64,000 nt of DNA, from positions 1-64,000 of the forward strand of contig JBMOIC010000002.1 in assembly GCA_049317525.1 (NCBI GenBank), written 5' to 3'. Below, piece by piece: positions 9,801 through 17,904 of this stretch (position 1 is its first letter; each line of letters begins with the position of its first letter). Source of the stretch: UBA961 sp049317525. GTDB taxonomy: Bacteria > Bacteroidota > Ignavibacteria > Kapaibacteriales > UBA961. The position numbers and the translations under genes were made by a program. Below the pieces are notes generated by a model that saw nothing but the letters and a program-made list of their open reading frames with translations, was not told where the DNA came from and made no database searches.

Positions 9801-10165
9801 CATTGTTTTTTTTGTTGTATCGAGGCTAGTGCATCAATATTATTCAGCGTATTTTCATCTAATTGCTCATTTTGAATTCTTATATGTTTTTCAGCTTCAG
9901 ATAATAAGACAATATGCTCATTTCCTATCAAAGAAAGTAAATCATAATACCATTCTTTGGCTTCTTCATTAGAAGAAGTTACGATAATAAATCGACTTGA
10001 TTCTTTAGCATTCTTTAATAATAAAGAAAGTGTTAATGATTTTAATGAACCTGCTAAATTCTTTATTGAAACTGTATTACCTATCGATAAATCAAATATT
10101 CTTTGTTCTATCTCTTTATAGATATTAGACTTATTATAAACATTCTGTAATTGCTCGAAGCTCAT
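6824..10165 (-). CDS. mfd: Transcription-repair coupling factor
   Basis: ATP-driven DNA translocase that removes stalled RNA polymerase and recruits UvrA. The length, 1113 aa, is usual. Features in order: a UvrB-like N-terminal part with ENQGDISIRGGIVDVFP; an acidic linker near residue 350; the polymerase-interacting domain starting LRELAQLHRGDYVVHVDKG; helicase motifs GDVGFGKTE (Walker A), GTHRIL, DEEQRFGV (motif II) and TATPIPRTL; then QLRGRVGRS and the C-terminal TRCF domain (YYKKLYNVRSE onward). The ATG at 10165 is about 30 bp downstream of a terminator-like hairpin, so it may have its own promoter within or after the upstream genes. Confidence 0.97.
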   Translation of the reverse strand: MSFEQLQNVYNKSNIYKEIEQRIFDLSIGNTVSIKNLAGSLKSLTLSLLLKNAKESSRFIIVTSSNEEAKEWYYDLLSLIGNEHIVLLSEAEKHIRIQNEQLDENTLNNIDALASIQQKKQCIIITTPQIYTHKVPKPHQLEQYRIAMKRGNTYSFTEFTNGLMLQGFERKELVENQGDISIRGGIVDVFPLGYDSPLRFEFWGNEIESIREFDPLSQRSIREFEEIEFIGHLYHQHDEVFVSSFLDYIAHESSYFIVDQKEQVSIAFHSLQSDDVLEEIYTFKVVELDSLGKADIEVDAVQQPNFSSSLSGLAVKLRSLAAIKMHLFLCADGNANKKRFNELLHTHFEYDEDNDEDEQEEQLADPEYTLRRIKWSDTSLSKGFILPKDNIGVFTEHQLFERQHFQPNKRGKRFTGITLRELAQLHRGDYVVHVDKGIGKYDGLVTLEINNTKQECIRILYLGGDVLFVHMNHIHKIQKYSAAEDGAPRLSKLGSAEWDRKKEKTKKKLKDIARELIKLYAKRKSEPGYKFPEDTQWQKEFEASFMYEDTPDQSKATIDVKQDMQSSIPMDRLVCGDVGFGKTEIAIRAAFKAAQSGKQVAVLVPTTILAHQHFNTFSDRLRRFPINVDVISRFRNSTDQKLIIEKVKSGGIDILIGTHRILSKDIQFRNLGLLIIDEEQRFGVTAKEKLRYMRVSVDTLTLTATPIPRTLNFSLMGARDLSVIETPPRNRLPVYTEITEWEDDKIKDAIVRELSRGGQIFFVNDKIAELDRLHQKLLALVPSLHCAVAHGQMETELLENVMEKFLEKKIDCLLSTKIVESGLDIPNANTIFIHNADNFGLAELYQLRGRVGRSNTQAYCHLIVPPIKKLTPTAVKRLQALEEHTDLGSGFQLAMRDMEIRGAGNLLGGEQSGFIADMGFELYQQIVEESVLELKEEEFSDLFKGIFDNKKKKVKVNQEISIDIGNDSLLPSSYIKNDTERFDYYKKLYNVRSETELHSIHSELRDRFGSLPQEAENLLFAVRLRILSMELGFIKVTLANNILAIELPPESNEPFYEYIFPVIVNSLHILPTSQFINSGKKVLLHISIQQDKEAIDILLQLKHLIEHSEVHSA

Positions 10166-10198
10166 GATTGGGATATGAATATGAAAGCAGAAAATACA

Positions 10199-10231
10199 AT
10201 CCCCATTTAGTTTTACATACCAAATGGGGAT
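10199..10231 (-). terminator. Hairpin between DUF948 gene and mfd
   Basis: A perfect 10-bp inverted repeat, atccccattt (10199-10208) and aaatggggat (10222-10231), with a 13-nt loop. It lies about 20 bp after the DUF948 gene stop and 34 bp before mfd on the minus strand. The minus-strand sequence that follows is T-rich (TGTATTTTCT) but not a clean T-run, so it may terminate only partly or act as an mRNA processing or stability element. Confidence 0.55.
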
Positions 10232-10251
10232 ATATGAAAGAGCACATTATA

Positions 10252-10641
10252 TTATTTTTTTTTGAATTCAGATGCGAAAGTATCAATTGCACTTGCAACA
10301 CCGGCAAATATACCAGCAGCTTGCATAATTGGCTTTTCAATTTTCTGTTGAAGTTTTGCTTCTAATTCATTAACTCTGTGGGCAATTTCTTTAAATTGAT
10401 TCAGTGTATCATCAATTGTAGATAATTGTTTTTGTACAGATTGAAGTGTTTGAGAAGTATCAACTAAAGTAGTTTGTAATTGATCAATTGCTGGTTTTGT
10501 AGTATTCTCAACCTTATGAGCGATTTGTACAAGATTAGATATTGATTTTTTTGCTTCTTGCAAGAATTGAATAAGATATCCACAAACAATGATAAGTGAC
10601 AATAAAGCAATAATCAATATCATGTCTTTTGCGATTTCCAT
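10252..10641 (-). CDS. DUF948-like membrane-anchored coiled-coil protein
   Basis: Protein of 129 aa with one N-terminal transmembrane segment (about residues 5-27), then a long helical region rich in heptad-like I/L/V spacing (LVQIAHKVENTTKPAIDQLQ onward) that probably forms a coiled coil. This is the DUF948 layout. It ends in a lysine-rich tail. It starts 9 bp after the YtxH-domain gene, a pairing commonly seen for these two families; both are thought to be envelope or stress-associated, with no defined biochemistry. It is followed by the 10199-10231 hairpin. Confidence 0.75.
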   Translation of the reverse strand: MEIAKDMILIIALLSLIIVCGYLIQFLQEAKKSISNLVQIAHKVENTTKPAIDQLQTTLVDTSQTLQSVQKQLSTIDDTLNQFKEIAHRVNELEAKLQQKIEKPIMQAAGIFAGVASAIDTFASEFKKK

Positions 10642-10650
10642 AATAATACC

Positions 10651-11073
10651 TTAGGATTTAGTATGTAATTCTTGTTTAAATGCTTCGACACCAGCTACTG
10701 CAGCTTCTTTAACTTTATTCAGGCTATCAGTAACCTGATGAGTTGTTTGAGCAGATTTACCCTTTGCATTCTTTAACATTTGTTCTGCATTCTGCAATAA
10801 GTCATCTGCTTTTTCTCTAGCACTTTTAACTAGAAGATCAGATTGAATTTTGGCTTCATTTGGAATAGAATGTAATGTTTCATCTTTTTCTGTAAAATAT
10901 TCTTGTCCTTTTTCTATCAGGTCTTTAGATCTATAAGAAAGTTCTTCTCTTAGTTCTTTACCAGGTTTTGGAGCAAAAAGCAATGCTGTAACTGCACCAA
11001 CGGCACCACCAATTATAGCGCCTAATAAAAAACCTTTGGCATATGAATTCACTATTTCACTATCATCTTTCAT
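10651..11073 (-). CDS. YtxH domain-containing protein
   Basis: Protein of 140 aa. Residues about 13-34 form a small glycine/alanine-rich membrane segment (GFLLGAIIGGAVGAVTALLF), followed by APKPGKELREEL, the signature of YtxH-type (general stress, Gsp13-like) proteins. The remainder is a charged, probably helical tail resembling LEA/apolipoprotein repeats (KAKGKSAQTTHQVTDSLNKV region). It sits between kdsC and the DUF948 gene on the same strand. A stress or envelope role is inferred from the family only. Confidence 0.82.
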   Translation of the reverse strand: MKDDSEIVNSYAKGFLLGAIIGGAVGAVTALLFAPKPGKELREELSYRSKDLIEKGQEYFTEKDETLHSIPNEAKIQSDLLVKSAREKADDLLQNAEQMLKNAKGKSAQTTHQVTDSLNKVKEAAVAGVEAFKQELHTKS

Positions 11074-11100
11074 GTTAAGTCTCCGAAATGTAATAAAATA

Positions 11101-11625
11101 TTACCACTGTTCTGTTAAAGTAATAGGAGCATTCTTGGAAATTAGAATTAATTCACATAGTTCTCTTATTGCTCCTGCTCCTCCTATGTGTTGGCAAATA
11201 TAATGTGCTGAATTTTTAATTATATCATGCGAATCACTTGGGCAGGCCGAAAAACCTACCATACTCATACAAGGTAGATCGTTGATGTCATCACCAATAT
11301 AGGCTATGTTTTCAAACGATATATTTGCAAGCTTCGCTAGCGACGTAAGGTCTGCAGTTTTGTTGCGAGACCCAAGAAAAATATAATCTATTTCAAGTTT
11401 CTCTGCTCTTTTTTTTGTTATCATCGATTGTTCTGATGTTAAAAATGCAGTTTTAATTCCAGCTTTTTGAAGTAATATTATTCCCATTCCATCTCTAACA
11501 TTAAACTTTTTCATAGTATCGCCGTTTTCTGTGTAATACATACTACCGTCAGTTAATGTTCCATCTACATCCATTACTAATAAAGATATTTTTGATAGTT
11601 TTTCTTTGTATTCTTCAGAGAGCAT
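11101..11625 (-). CDS. kdsC: 3-deoxy-manno-octulosonate-8-phosphatase
   Basis: HAD-superfamily phosphatase that dephosphorylates KDO-8-phosphate. At 174 aa it has the cap-less C0-type length of KdsC. Motif I is VMDVDGTLTDG near residue 17, followed by the KdsC-type FNVRDGMGIILL, motif II FLTSEQ, and motif III/IV YIGDDINDLPCM. It begins the minus-strand string, with AGGAA a few bases before its ATG. It is divergently transcribed from the M28 peptidase gene across a 55-bp gap. Confidence 0.94.
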   Translation of the reverse strand: MLSEEYKEKLSKISLLVMDVDGTLTDGSMYYTENGDTMKKFNVRDGMGIILLQKAGIKTAFLTSEQSMITKKRAEKLEIDYIFLGSRNKTADLTSLAKLANISFENIAYIGDDINDLPCMSMVGFSACPSDSHDIIKNSAHYICQHIGGAGAIRELCELILISKNAPITLTEQW

Positions 11626-11680
11626 TCTAATTCCTACTTTTGTAATATAAAATTTAATAATTCAATGTAAGTAATGATAT

Positions 11681-12667
11681 ATGATAAGAATTAATATCAC
11701 TTGTATTGTTCTTCCGATTCTATCTTCGATGATTTTTTCTTGTACTAATTATAGTGAAAAAAAGACTGAAGATAATAATGGGAAAGAATCAATTCTCGTG
11801 CCTGAATTTAATGAAGATTCTGCTTATTCTTATATTGCAAATCAAGTGCAGTTTGGTCCTAGAAATCCAAATTCTCAAAGCCATGAAAATTGCAAAGCAT
11901 ATTTAAGCAATACCTTGAAACAATTTGCAGACACTGTTTATGATCAACAGTTCAATCAAAATGTTTATGGAAAAGATCTTCTTTTTACAAATATTATCGC
12001 TTCTTTTAATACAACTAAAAAAGAAAGGATAGTATTATGCGCTCATTGGGATTCACGGCCTTATGCAGATGAAGAGCAAGACATATCACTTGCGGTTCTT
12101 CCAATTTTAGGAGCTAATGATGGTGCAAGTGGAGTTGGAATACTTATTGAATTAGCGCGCCAAATATCTATAAATAATCCCGATATAGGAATTGATTTTA
12201 TTCTATTTGATGGAGAAGATTATGGTAAGTCTCATGATTTAAATCATTACTTCATAGGTTCAAGATTTATTGCAGAACATTATCCTTTACAAAAACCTAA
12301 ATATGCAATATTATTAGATTTAGTTGGAGACAAAGATGCACAATTTAGATTTGATCCTTTGTCATTAAGTTCGCATGAGCCTCTGTTACGATCAATATGG
12401 GATATTGCAAAAGAACTAGGCTTTTCTCAATTTAAAACAGAAACTGGTAATGGTGTTGCTGATGATCATGAAATGCTTATCAATGCAGGAATAAAATCAA
12501 TAAATATTATTGATGTTCAATTAGTTGGTAATATTGATATGAATCCTAGAAGAAAATATTGGCATACAACAAAAGACAATATGGACAATATTGGTAAAGA
12601 AACCCTGTATGCTGTTGGCCAAACATTATTAACATTTATCTATACAAAATCAATGTACATCTATTAA
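11681..12667 (+). CDS. M28-family metallopeptidase lipoprotein (glutaminyl cyclase-like)
   Basis: Predicted lipoprotein of 328 aa: hydrophobic signal, then a lipobox-like MIFSC at residues 17-21. The catalytic domain carries the expected M28 metal ligands in CAHWDSRPYADEE, GANDGASGVG, FDGEDYG, LDLVGD and ADDHEM. The order and the SRFIAEHYP region are closest to the glutaminyl-peptide cyclotransferase-like branch, so it may form N-terminal pyroglutamate rather than act as an aminopeptidase. A TACTTTTG box at 11635-11642 could be the promoter -7 element, but its -33 element is poor. prmA starts one base after its stop, indicating an operon. Confidence 0.85.
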   Translation: MIRINITCIVLPILSSMIFSCTNYSEKKTEDNNGKESILVPEFNEDSAYSYIANQVQFGPRNPNSQSHENCKAYLSNTLKQFADTVYDQQFNQNVYGKDLLFTNIIASFNTTKKERIVLCAHWDSRPYADEEQDISLAVLPILGANDGASGVGILIELARQISINNPDIGIDFILFDGEDYGKSHDLNHYFIGSRFIAEHYPLQKPKYAILLDLVGDKDAQFRFDPLSLSSHEPLLRSIWDIAKELGFSQFKTETGNGVADDHEMLINAGIKSINIIDVQLVGNIDMNPRRKYWHTTKDNMDNIGKETLYAVGQTLLTFIYTKSMYIY

Positions 12668-12668
12668 T

Positions 12669-13529
12669 ATGGCTGATTTAATTAAAAAACATTTCTATAA
12701 AATAACATTAACCATTCCTGAAGAATTTCAAGAGATGTCTTCTGCTATGCTATCTGATTTTCCTTTTACAGGCATTGAAGATGAATTTGATGAACAATCA
12801 TTTACGATAGAAGATGTGTATTGGGATAATGGGAATATTGCAAATCAATTGTTATCTATACTTGAATCTACTTCTATTCCTGTTGAAATAAAGGATATAA
12901 TGATTATTGAAGACCAGAATTGGAATGCAATTTGGGAAGAATCATTAGAGCCTGTTCAAGTCAATGAATCTATTGTTATTACTCCAATTTGGAAAGCTCA
13001 TCAAATTGAAAGCCCAATTAAAATCATTATAAATCCTCAGATGTCTTTTGGAACTGGATATCATGCCACAACAAGAATGGTTTGTAGGAAATTACAGGAA
13101 TATGTAGATGCAAATTCTCACTGGATTGATGCTGGCTGTGGATCTGGTGTTCTAGCTATTTTAGCTGAAAAGTTAGGTGCTTCCTACATTTATGCTTTTG
13201 ATAATGATGAATGGAGTATTGCTAATACCAAAGAGAATATTCCTTTAAATAATTGCACATCTATCACTGTTGAACAAGTAAGTATTTTTAATGTTGATCT
13301 ACCACAAGTACATGGAATAGCTGCTAATTTGTATAGGAATCTGTTGATTCCTAATATACATAAATTTGCTAAGGCTTTAGAGGATTCTAAAGGAGTTCTT
13401 ATCATGTCTGGAATTCTTAGATTCGATGAACAAGAGATTATTGATTGTGCTGTTCAACATAATTTCATACATATTTCTACAGAATACGAAGGTGATTGGA
13501 CTGCAATTACAATGAGGTATAATGCTTAA
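12669..13529 (+). CDS. prmA: Ribosomal protein L11 methyltransferase
   Basis: SAM-dependent methyltransferase that trimethylates ribosomal protein L11. At 286 aa it has the usual two-part layout: an N-terminal substrate-recognition domain (to about 110) with the conserved EDQNWNAIWEESLEPVQVN linker region, then the catalytic domain with PQMSFGTGYHATTRM and DAGCGSGVLAILAEKLGA as SAM loop. The second catalytic-loop motif is AANLYRNLL, where the family more often has ANI. It begins directly after the M28 peptidase and its TAATG end is coupled to ppx. Confidence 0.93.
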   Translation: MADLIKKHFYKITLTIPEEFQEMSSAMLSDFPFTGIEDEFDEQSFTIEDVYWDNGNIANQLLSILESTSIPVEIKDIMIIEDQNWNAIWEESLEPVQVNESIVITPIWKAHQIESPIKIIINPQMSFGTGYHATTRMVCRKLQEYVDANSHWIDAGCGSGVLAILAEKLGASYIYAFDNDEWSIANTKENIPLNNCTSITVEQVSIFNVDLPQVHGIAANLYRNLLIPNIHKFAKALEDSKGVLIMSGILRFDEQEIIDCAVQHNFIHISTEYEGDWTAITMRYNA

Positions 13530-14428
13530 TGCGTATTGCATCTATTGATATTGGAACGAATACTTTATTATTACTTATTGGTGAAGTTCAGGCAGATGGA
13601 TCTCTATCAATTGTGCATGATGAACATTCTATCGCTCGATTAGGTGAAGGCGTCCATGCTTCTAAATGTATTAATGAGAAAGCAATAGAAAGGGCTTCAG
13701 ATATTTTACATAGATATAGACATTTATGCGAATCTTTTCAAGTAGAAAAAATTTCAATTGTAGCTACAAGTGCTATGAGAGATGCTGATAATGCAGAATA
13801 TGTATGTTCAATTTTATCTTCTATTATTCAATCTCCTATTTCAATCATTTCTGGAAAAGAAGAAGCCTATCTCTCATATATTGGAAGCAAAGAATCATTT
13901 AATAATCCAACAATTATTGATATTGGTGGTGGTAGTACAGAAATCATTACGATGAATGATGATCATACGATTGCATCTATTAGCTTGGATATTGGAGCAG
14001 TTCGCTTTACTGAGAAATATTTTTCAGTTTATCCACCTACCTCTGAAATATTACAAGAAGCAATTTCAGAAATCAACACTGCTTTATCTCATTCTTCAAT
14101 TTCAGTACATTCACCAGTTATAGTTGTGGCGGGCACTCCCACCACATTAGCTTGTATTGATCAAGGACTAGATGAATATCATAGAGATAAAGTACACGGA
14201 TATATTCTTACGTATTATGCTATCAGCTTTATAACAGATATGCTATGCACATCATCATATGATTCTCTTTTTTCAATAAAAGGAATCAATCCCAAAAGAG
14301 CCGATATTCTACCTGCTGGAAGTTTATTACTTAAAAGTATATTGGATCACTTCTCAATTGAACATTGTATTGTAAGTACAAAAGGATTACGATATGGAGT
14401 CTTACAACACTTAATTATCAATAGTTAG
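13529..14428 (+). CDS. ppx: Exopolyphosphatase / GppA-type phosphatase
   Basis: Ppx/GppA-family enzyme of the ASKHA fold that degrades inorganic polyphosphate or pppGpp. The protein is 299 aa, the short single-module form without the C-terminal HD-like domain. Motifs: SIDIGTNTLLLLIGE (phosphate 1), ATSAMRDA, the catalytic-glutamate area SGKEEAYLSYIG, and DIGGGSTEII (phosphate 2). Near the end KGINPKRADILPAG is a family hallmark. The start overlaps the prmA stop by one base. A polyphosphate kinase gene is 7 kb away at 21524. Substrate preference cannot be read from the sequence. Confidence 0.9.
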   Translation: MRIASIDIGTNTLLLLIGEVQADGSLSIVHDEHSIARLGEGVHASKCINEKAIERASDILHRYRHLCESFQVEKISIVATSAMRDADNAEYVCSILSSIIQSPISIISGKEEAYLSYIGSKESFNNPTIIDIGGGSTEIITMNDDHTIASISLDIGAVRFTEKYFSVYPPTSEILQEAISEINTALSHSSISVHSPVIVVAGTPTTLACIDQGLDEYHRDKVHGYILTYYAISFITDMLCTSSYDSLFSIKGINPKRADILPAGSLLLKSILDHFSIEHCIVSTKGLRYGVLQHLIINS

Positions 14429-15297
14429 TGAATATCTCTAATTTTTATAAAAAGTGCTTCAGCTTCAGCAGTGATATTTCCATCTGCATCCATTATTTTA
14501 GCTTTTAGAGTATATTTTCTACCTGAAATATCTAAGAGCTCTCCAACGATATGGATTGGTTTATGAAGCAATGTAGGCTTCCTAAAACTAACCTGTAATT
14601 GAGCTGTTGGCGCTTTAATACCTAATCCGGATAAAACCTTTCCCATTGCTTCATCTAATAATAAGCTAACAAAACCACCATGCATTATACCTAAGGCACC
14701 CATTTCTCTTTCAGTAGGCACATACCAAGATTCAGCAGTATTGAGAATAGAATGGAATATAAATGTTAATCGTAAGCCTTGAGAATTTCCAATACCGCAC
14801 CCAAAACAGTTATTGTCCAACTTTGGATGCATAATGACATTATGATCAGGCAGATGTAAAGGAAGTATCACATTATAAGCATGTGTTGTATCAGAATAAT
14901 ACTGATAATATGGTCCCCAAGGAATAATACTATCAGAAAACTGCATAATCAGTTGAGGATGTATTCTACCATAGAAGCCTATATGTGCTTTATGATACAG
15001 TATACCATCTTCATTAAATCGTAAGTCTTTGGGGTAAAACTCAATAGATAGATCTTGAGTATAAAAAAGTTGATGATGAGCAAGATATTTAAAGACAATT
15101 GGGGTGTCTTCCGGCTTAATAAACAGATATTCATTTCCACAAATCGAAAGATATCTATAGTCCATATAACGATTAGTAGAATTTAACTGCATATTTTTGT
15201 AGAAATGATTCAAGAATATTGGATCATCGATGATACAAGAATCATGTAAAACGTCACCACGACAATTAATATGATAGAAATATTCTCTGATTTGCAT
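14425..15297 (-). CDS. DUF4505 (UPF0598)-hotdog thioesterase fusion protein
   Basis: Two-domain protein of 290 aa. Residues 1-150 resemble DUF4505/UPF0598 (the family of human C8orf82): REYFYHINCRG at the start, DDPIFLNHF, YRYLSICGNEYLF, EDTPIVFKYL, then GILYHK. Residues 160-290 are a PaaI-like hotdog thioesterase with CFGCG (C164, C167), the helix motif HGGFVSLLLDEAMG (H206, D215) and LQVSFRKPT. Hotdog enzymes of this type hydrolyse acyl-CoAs; the role of DUF4505 is unknown. The frame is continuous and the stop overlaps the convergent ppx stop by three bases. Domain calls are from memory of the families. Confidence 0.78.
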   Translation of the reverse strand: MQIREYFYHINCRGDVLHDSCIIDDPIFLNHFYKNMQLNSTNRYMDYRYLSICGNEYLFIKPEDTPIVFKYLAHHQLFYTQDLSIEFYPKDLRFNEDGILYHKAHIGFYGRIHPQLIMQFSDSIIPWGPYYQYYSDTTHAYNVILPLHLPDHNVIMHPKLDNNCFGCGIGNSQGLRLTFIFHSILNTAESWYVPTEREMGALGIMHGGFVSLLLDEAMGKVLSGLGIKAPTAQLQVSFRKPTLLHKPIHIVGELLDISGRKYTLKAKIMDADGNITAEAEALFIKIRDIH

Positions 15298-15353
15298 GAT
15301 TGTTTACTCGTTTTTTTTTCTAAAATAATAGATTCACGGCAGGTAATTTTATA

Positions 15354-17264
15354 ATGTTGACATTATCTCATTGTTCAGTACAATTCGGCGGCAATTATTT
15401 ATTTGATGATATTACTTTTACTATCGGAACAAGAGATAGAATTGGATTAGTTGGAAAAAATGGCGCAGGTAAATCTACGATGCTTAAAATATTATCAGGA
15501 AATGTTGCTTCTGATGAGGGTAATGTAATAAAAAGCAACGATTATACGATTGGCTTTTTAACTCAAGATTTACAAGCTACCTTAGGTAAGACTGTCTTAG
15601 AAGAAGCCATGACTTCATTTGATGTTTTATTAGAAATAGAAAAAGAAATTGATCATCTAAACAATGAATTGATGATAAGAACAGATTATGAATCTGATGA
15701 ATATGCGAATATTTTAGATAGACATGCACATTTACATGAACGGTTTAATTTTTTAGGTGGTGCATCTGTAGAGGGTACAGTTCAAAGGATATTAATAGGT
15801 TTAGGATTTGAAGAAAAGGATTTATACCGTCTAGTTGATGAATTCTCAGGTGGATGGCAAATGAGGGTAGAATTAGCTAAAATATTATTGAAAAATCCCG
15901 ATTGTTTATTGTTAGATGAGCCTACAAATCACTTAGATATTGAATCGGTTCAGTGGTTGGAATTATTTCTAAAAAATTATGAAGGCGCTTTAGTTCTTAT
16001 AAGCCATGACAAAGCTTTTTTAGACATTGCAACTAATAGAACAATTGAGATAACAAATGGTGGAATAGAAGATTATAATTGTTCTTATAGTAAATATCTG
16101 GTAGAACGTATACAGAGAAGAGATTTAGTAAAACAAGCTTATACAAATCAGCAAAAGGAAATTGCAAAGACAGAGGAATTTATCGAACGATTTAGATCAA
16201 AAGCAAATCTTGCTTCTAGAGTTCAATCTAGAATTAAAATGTTAGATAAAATAGACAGAATAGAATTAGAAGAAGAAGATAATTCAGCTATAAACTTTCG
16301 TTTCCCTCCAGCCCCTAGATCTGGCTTAATGGTTATTGAAAGTACAGATTTACAAAAATCATATGGTAGTAAACATGTTCTAAAAGGAATTGACTTTTCA
16401 ATAGAACGTGGAAGAAAAATGGCATTTGTAGGAAAAAATGGGGAAGGTAAAACTACATGCGCAAAAATATTGGCAGGAGTTGAACCATATGAAGGTACAG
16501 TTACTATTGGACATAATGTCGCTATAGGATACTTTGCTCAACAACAAGCCGAAACATTAGATGGTAATAGAACTGTTTTTGAAACAGTTGATGATGTTGC
16601 AACAGGAGAAATGAGAACTAAAATCAGAGCTTTATTAGGTGCTTTTCTGTTTAGTGGTGACGATGTATATAAAAAAGTTAAAGTTTTATCAGGTGGCGAA
16701 AAATCAAGACTAGCCATGGCTATTTTATTATTGCAACCATCTAATCTGTTAATACTAGATGAACCTACAAATCACCTTGATATGCGTTCTAAAGATGTAT
16801 TAAAAAAAGCTATAAAAAACTATGAGGGTACTTTAATAGTAGTTTCTCATGATAGAGAGTTTTTAGAAGGATTAACAGACCAAGTTGCAGAATTTAAACT
16901 TGGTAAAGTTAGGGTTTATGAAGGTGATATTTATGAATATTTAAGACAAAGAAACATTGAGCAATTGGCTGATTTAGATATAGTTAAGCAACAGAAAAAA
17001 GCAATAAAAACCCCAATTGTTTCACATGAAAGAGAAGAACTTAAAAAGAATGATCAGGAGAAAAGAAAAAAAGAAAAAAGAATTCATGAATTAGAATCTT
17101 TAATAAATAATTTGGAAATAGAGCAAAAAAGCCTCGAAGAACAAATGTCTGACCCTACATTATATTCAATGCCAGACTTAATGAAATCGATTCATCAAAA
17201 TTACAATAACATTAAATTATCTTTAGAAAAGGCTCTTACTGAGTGGACTTCCCTTTCTGATTAG
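15354..17264 (+). CDS. ABC-F family ATPase
   Basis: Soluble tandem ABC protein of 636 aa without membrane segments. Domain 1 has VGKNGAGKST, the signature LVDEFSGGWQMRVELAK and LLLDEPTNHLDIESVQWL; domain 2 has VGKNGEGKTT, VLSGGEKSRLAMAILLL and LILDEPTNHLDM. The linker between them carries the charged ABC_tran_Xtn helices, and the last 90 residues form a basic coiled coil (KKNDQEKRKKEKRIHELESL). This matches the YheS/YdiF-type ABC-F translation factors, which act at the ribosomal E site. The exact subfamily is not certain. The end overlaps the convergent nth gene by 29 bp. Confidence 0.92.
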   Translation: MLTLSHCSVQFGGNYLFDDITFTIGTRDRIGLVGKNGAGKSTMLKILSGNVASDEGNVIKSNDYTIGFLTQDLQATLGKTVLEEAMTSFDVLLEIEKEIDHLNNELMIRTDYESDEYANILDRHAHLHERFNFLGGASVEGTVQRILIGLGFEEKDLYRLVDEFSGGWQMRVELAKILLKNPDCLLLDEPTNHLDIESVQWLELFLKNYEGALVLISHDKAFLDIATNRTIEITNGGIEDYNCSYSKYLVERIQRRDLVKQAYTNQQKEIAKTEEFIERFRSKANLASRVQSRIKMLDKIDRIELEEEDNSAINFRFPPAPRSGLMVIESTDLQKSYGSKHVLKGIDFSIERGRKMAFVGKNGEGKTTCAKILAGVEPYEGTVTIGHNVAIGYFAQQQAETLDGNRTVFETVDDVATGEMRTKIRALLGAFLFSGDDVYKKVKVLSGGEKSRLAMAILLLQPSNLLILDEPTNHLDMRSKDVLKKAIKNYEGTLIVVSHDREFLEGLTDQVAEFKLGKVRVYEGDIYEYLRQRNIEQLADLDIVKQQKKAIKTPIVSHEREELKKNDQEKRKKEKRIHELESLINNLEIEQKSLEEQMSDPTLYSMPDLMKSIHQNYNNIKLSLEKALTEWTSLSD

Positions 17265-17904
17265 TGGCATGAAAACATTCAGTGTTTAGAATACAATCAT
17301 TGCATTTAGGACGCCTGGCAATACAAGTTTCTCTGCCATGAGCAATGATTCTATGTGTGAAGTTTGTCCATTCATCTTGGGATATTATCTTCATTAAGTC
17401 TCTTTCAACAATTTCTGCATTTTGAGAAGTTGTTATTCCTAATAATGACATAACTCTTTTTACGTGAGTATCAACAGTTATACCTGCATTTATTCCAAAA
17501 GCATTACCTAGTACTACATTTGCTGTTTTTCTACCAACACCAGCTAAACTTTGAAGTTCATCTATACTTTTGGGGATATTTCCTTGATATTTTTCTACTA
17601 AGCTTTTACAACAAGCAATGATATTTGCACTTTTTGCTTTATAAAACCCAGTAGAGTAAATAATACTTTCCAATTCTTCAATACTAGCATCTGCTAATGC
17701 AAAAACATCAGGATATCTATTGAATAGTATTGGAGTAACCATATTTACGCGTGCATCTGTACATTGTGCAGATAATATAGTAGCAATCAATAATTCAAAA
17801 GGGTTAGAATATAATAAAGCACATTCTACTTGAGGATATTTGTCAACAAGTTTTTGATAGATTGATTGCAATCGTAGAGTTTTCTTTTTTATTGATTCTT
17901 TCAT
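17236..17904 (-). CDS. nth: Endonuclease III
   Basis: Base-excision repair DNA glycosylase/AP lyase for oxidised pyrimidines. About 222 aa, with the helix-hairpin-helix LQSLAGVGRKTANVVLG holding the catalytic lysine, the catalytic aspartate in TVDTHVKRV, and the C-terminal [4Fe-4S] cysteines in CIARRPKCNDCILNTEC (C-x6-C-x2-C-x5-C). The ATG at 17904 is preferred over an in-frame TTG 18 bp upstream because it overlaps the glycosyltransferase stop as ATGA. The 3' end overlaps the convergent ABC-F gene. Confidence 0.95.
   Translation of the reverse strand: MKESIKKKTLRLQSIYQKLVDKYPQVECALLYSNPFELLIATILSAQCTDARVNMVTPILFNRYPDVFALADASIEELESIIYSTGFYKAKSANIIACCKSLVEKYQGNIPKSIDELQSLAGVGRKTANVVLGNAFGINAGITVDTHVKRVMSLLGITTSQNAEIVERDLMKIISQDEWTNFTHRIIAHGRETCIARRPKCNDCILNTECFHATNQKGKSTQ

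Noticed and set aside
10134..10340. Minus-strand open frame bridging the mfd start and the DUF948 gene
   Set aside because: It overlaps both genes in another frame and includes the terminator-like hairpin; there is no recognisable domain.
15298..15353. TAATTTTA box just before the ABC-F start as a Bacteroidota-type promoter
   Set aside because: It lies almost on the start codon and lacks a -33 partner at the right spacing.
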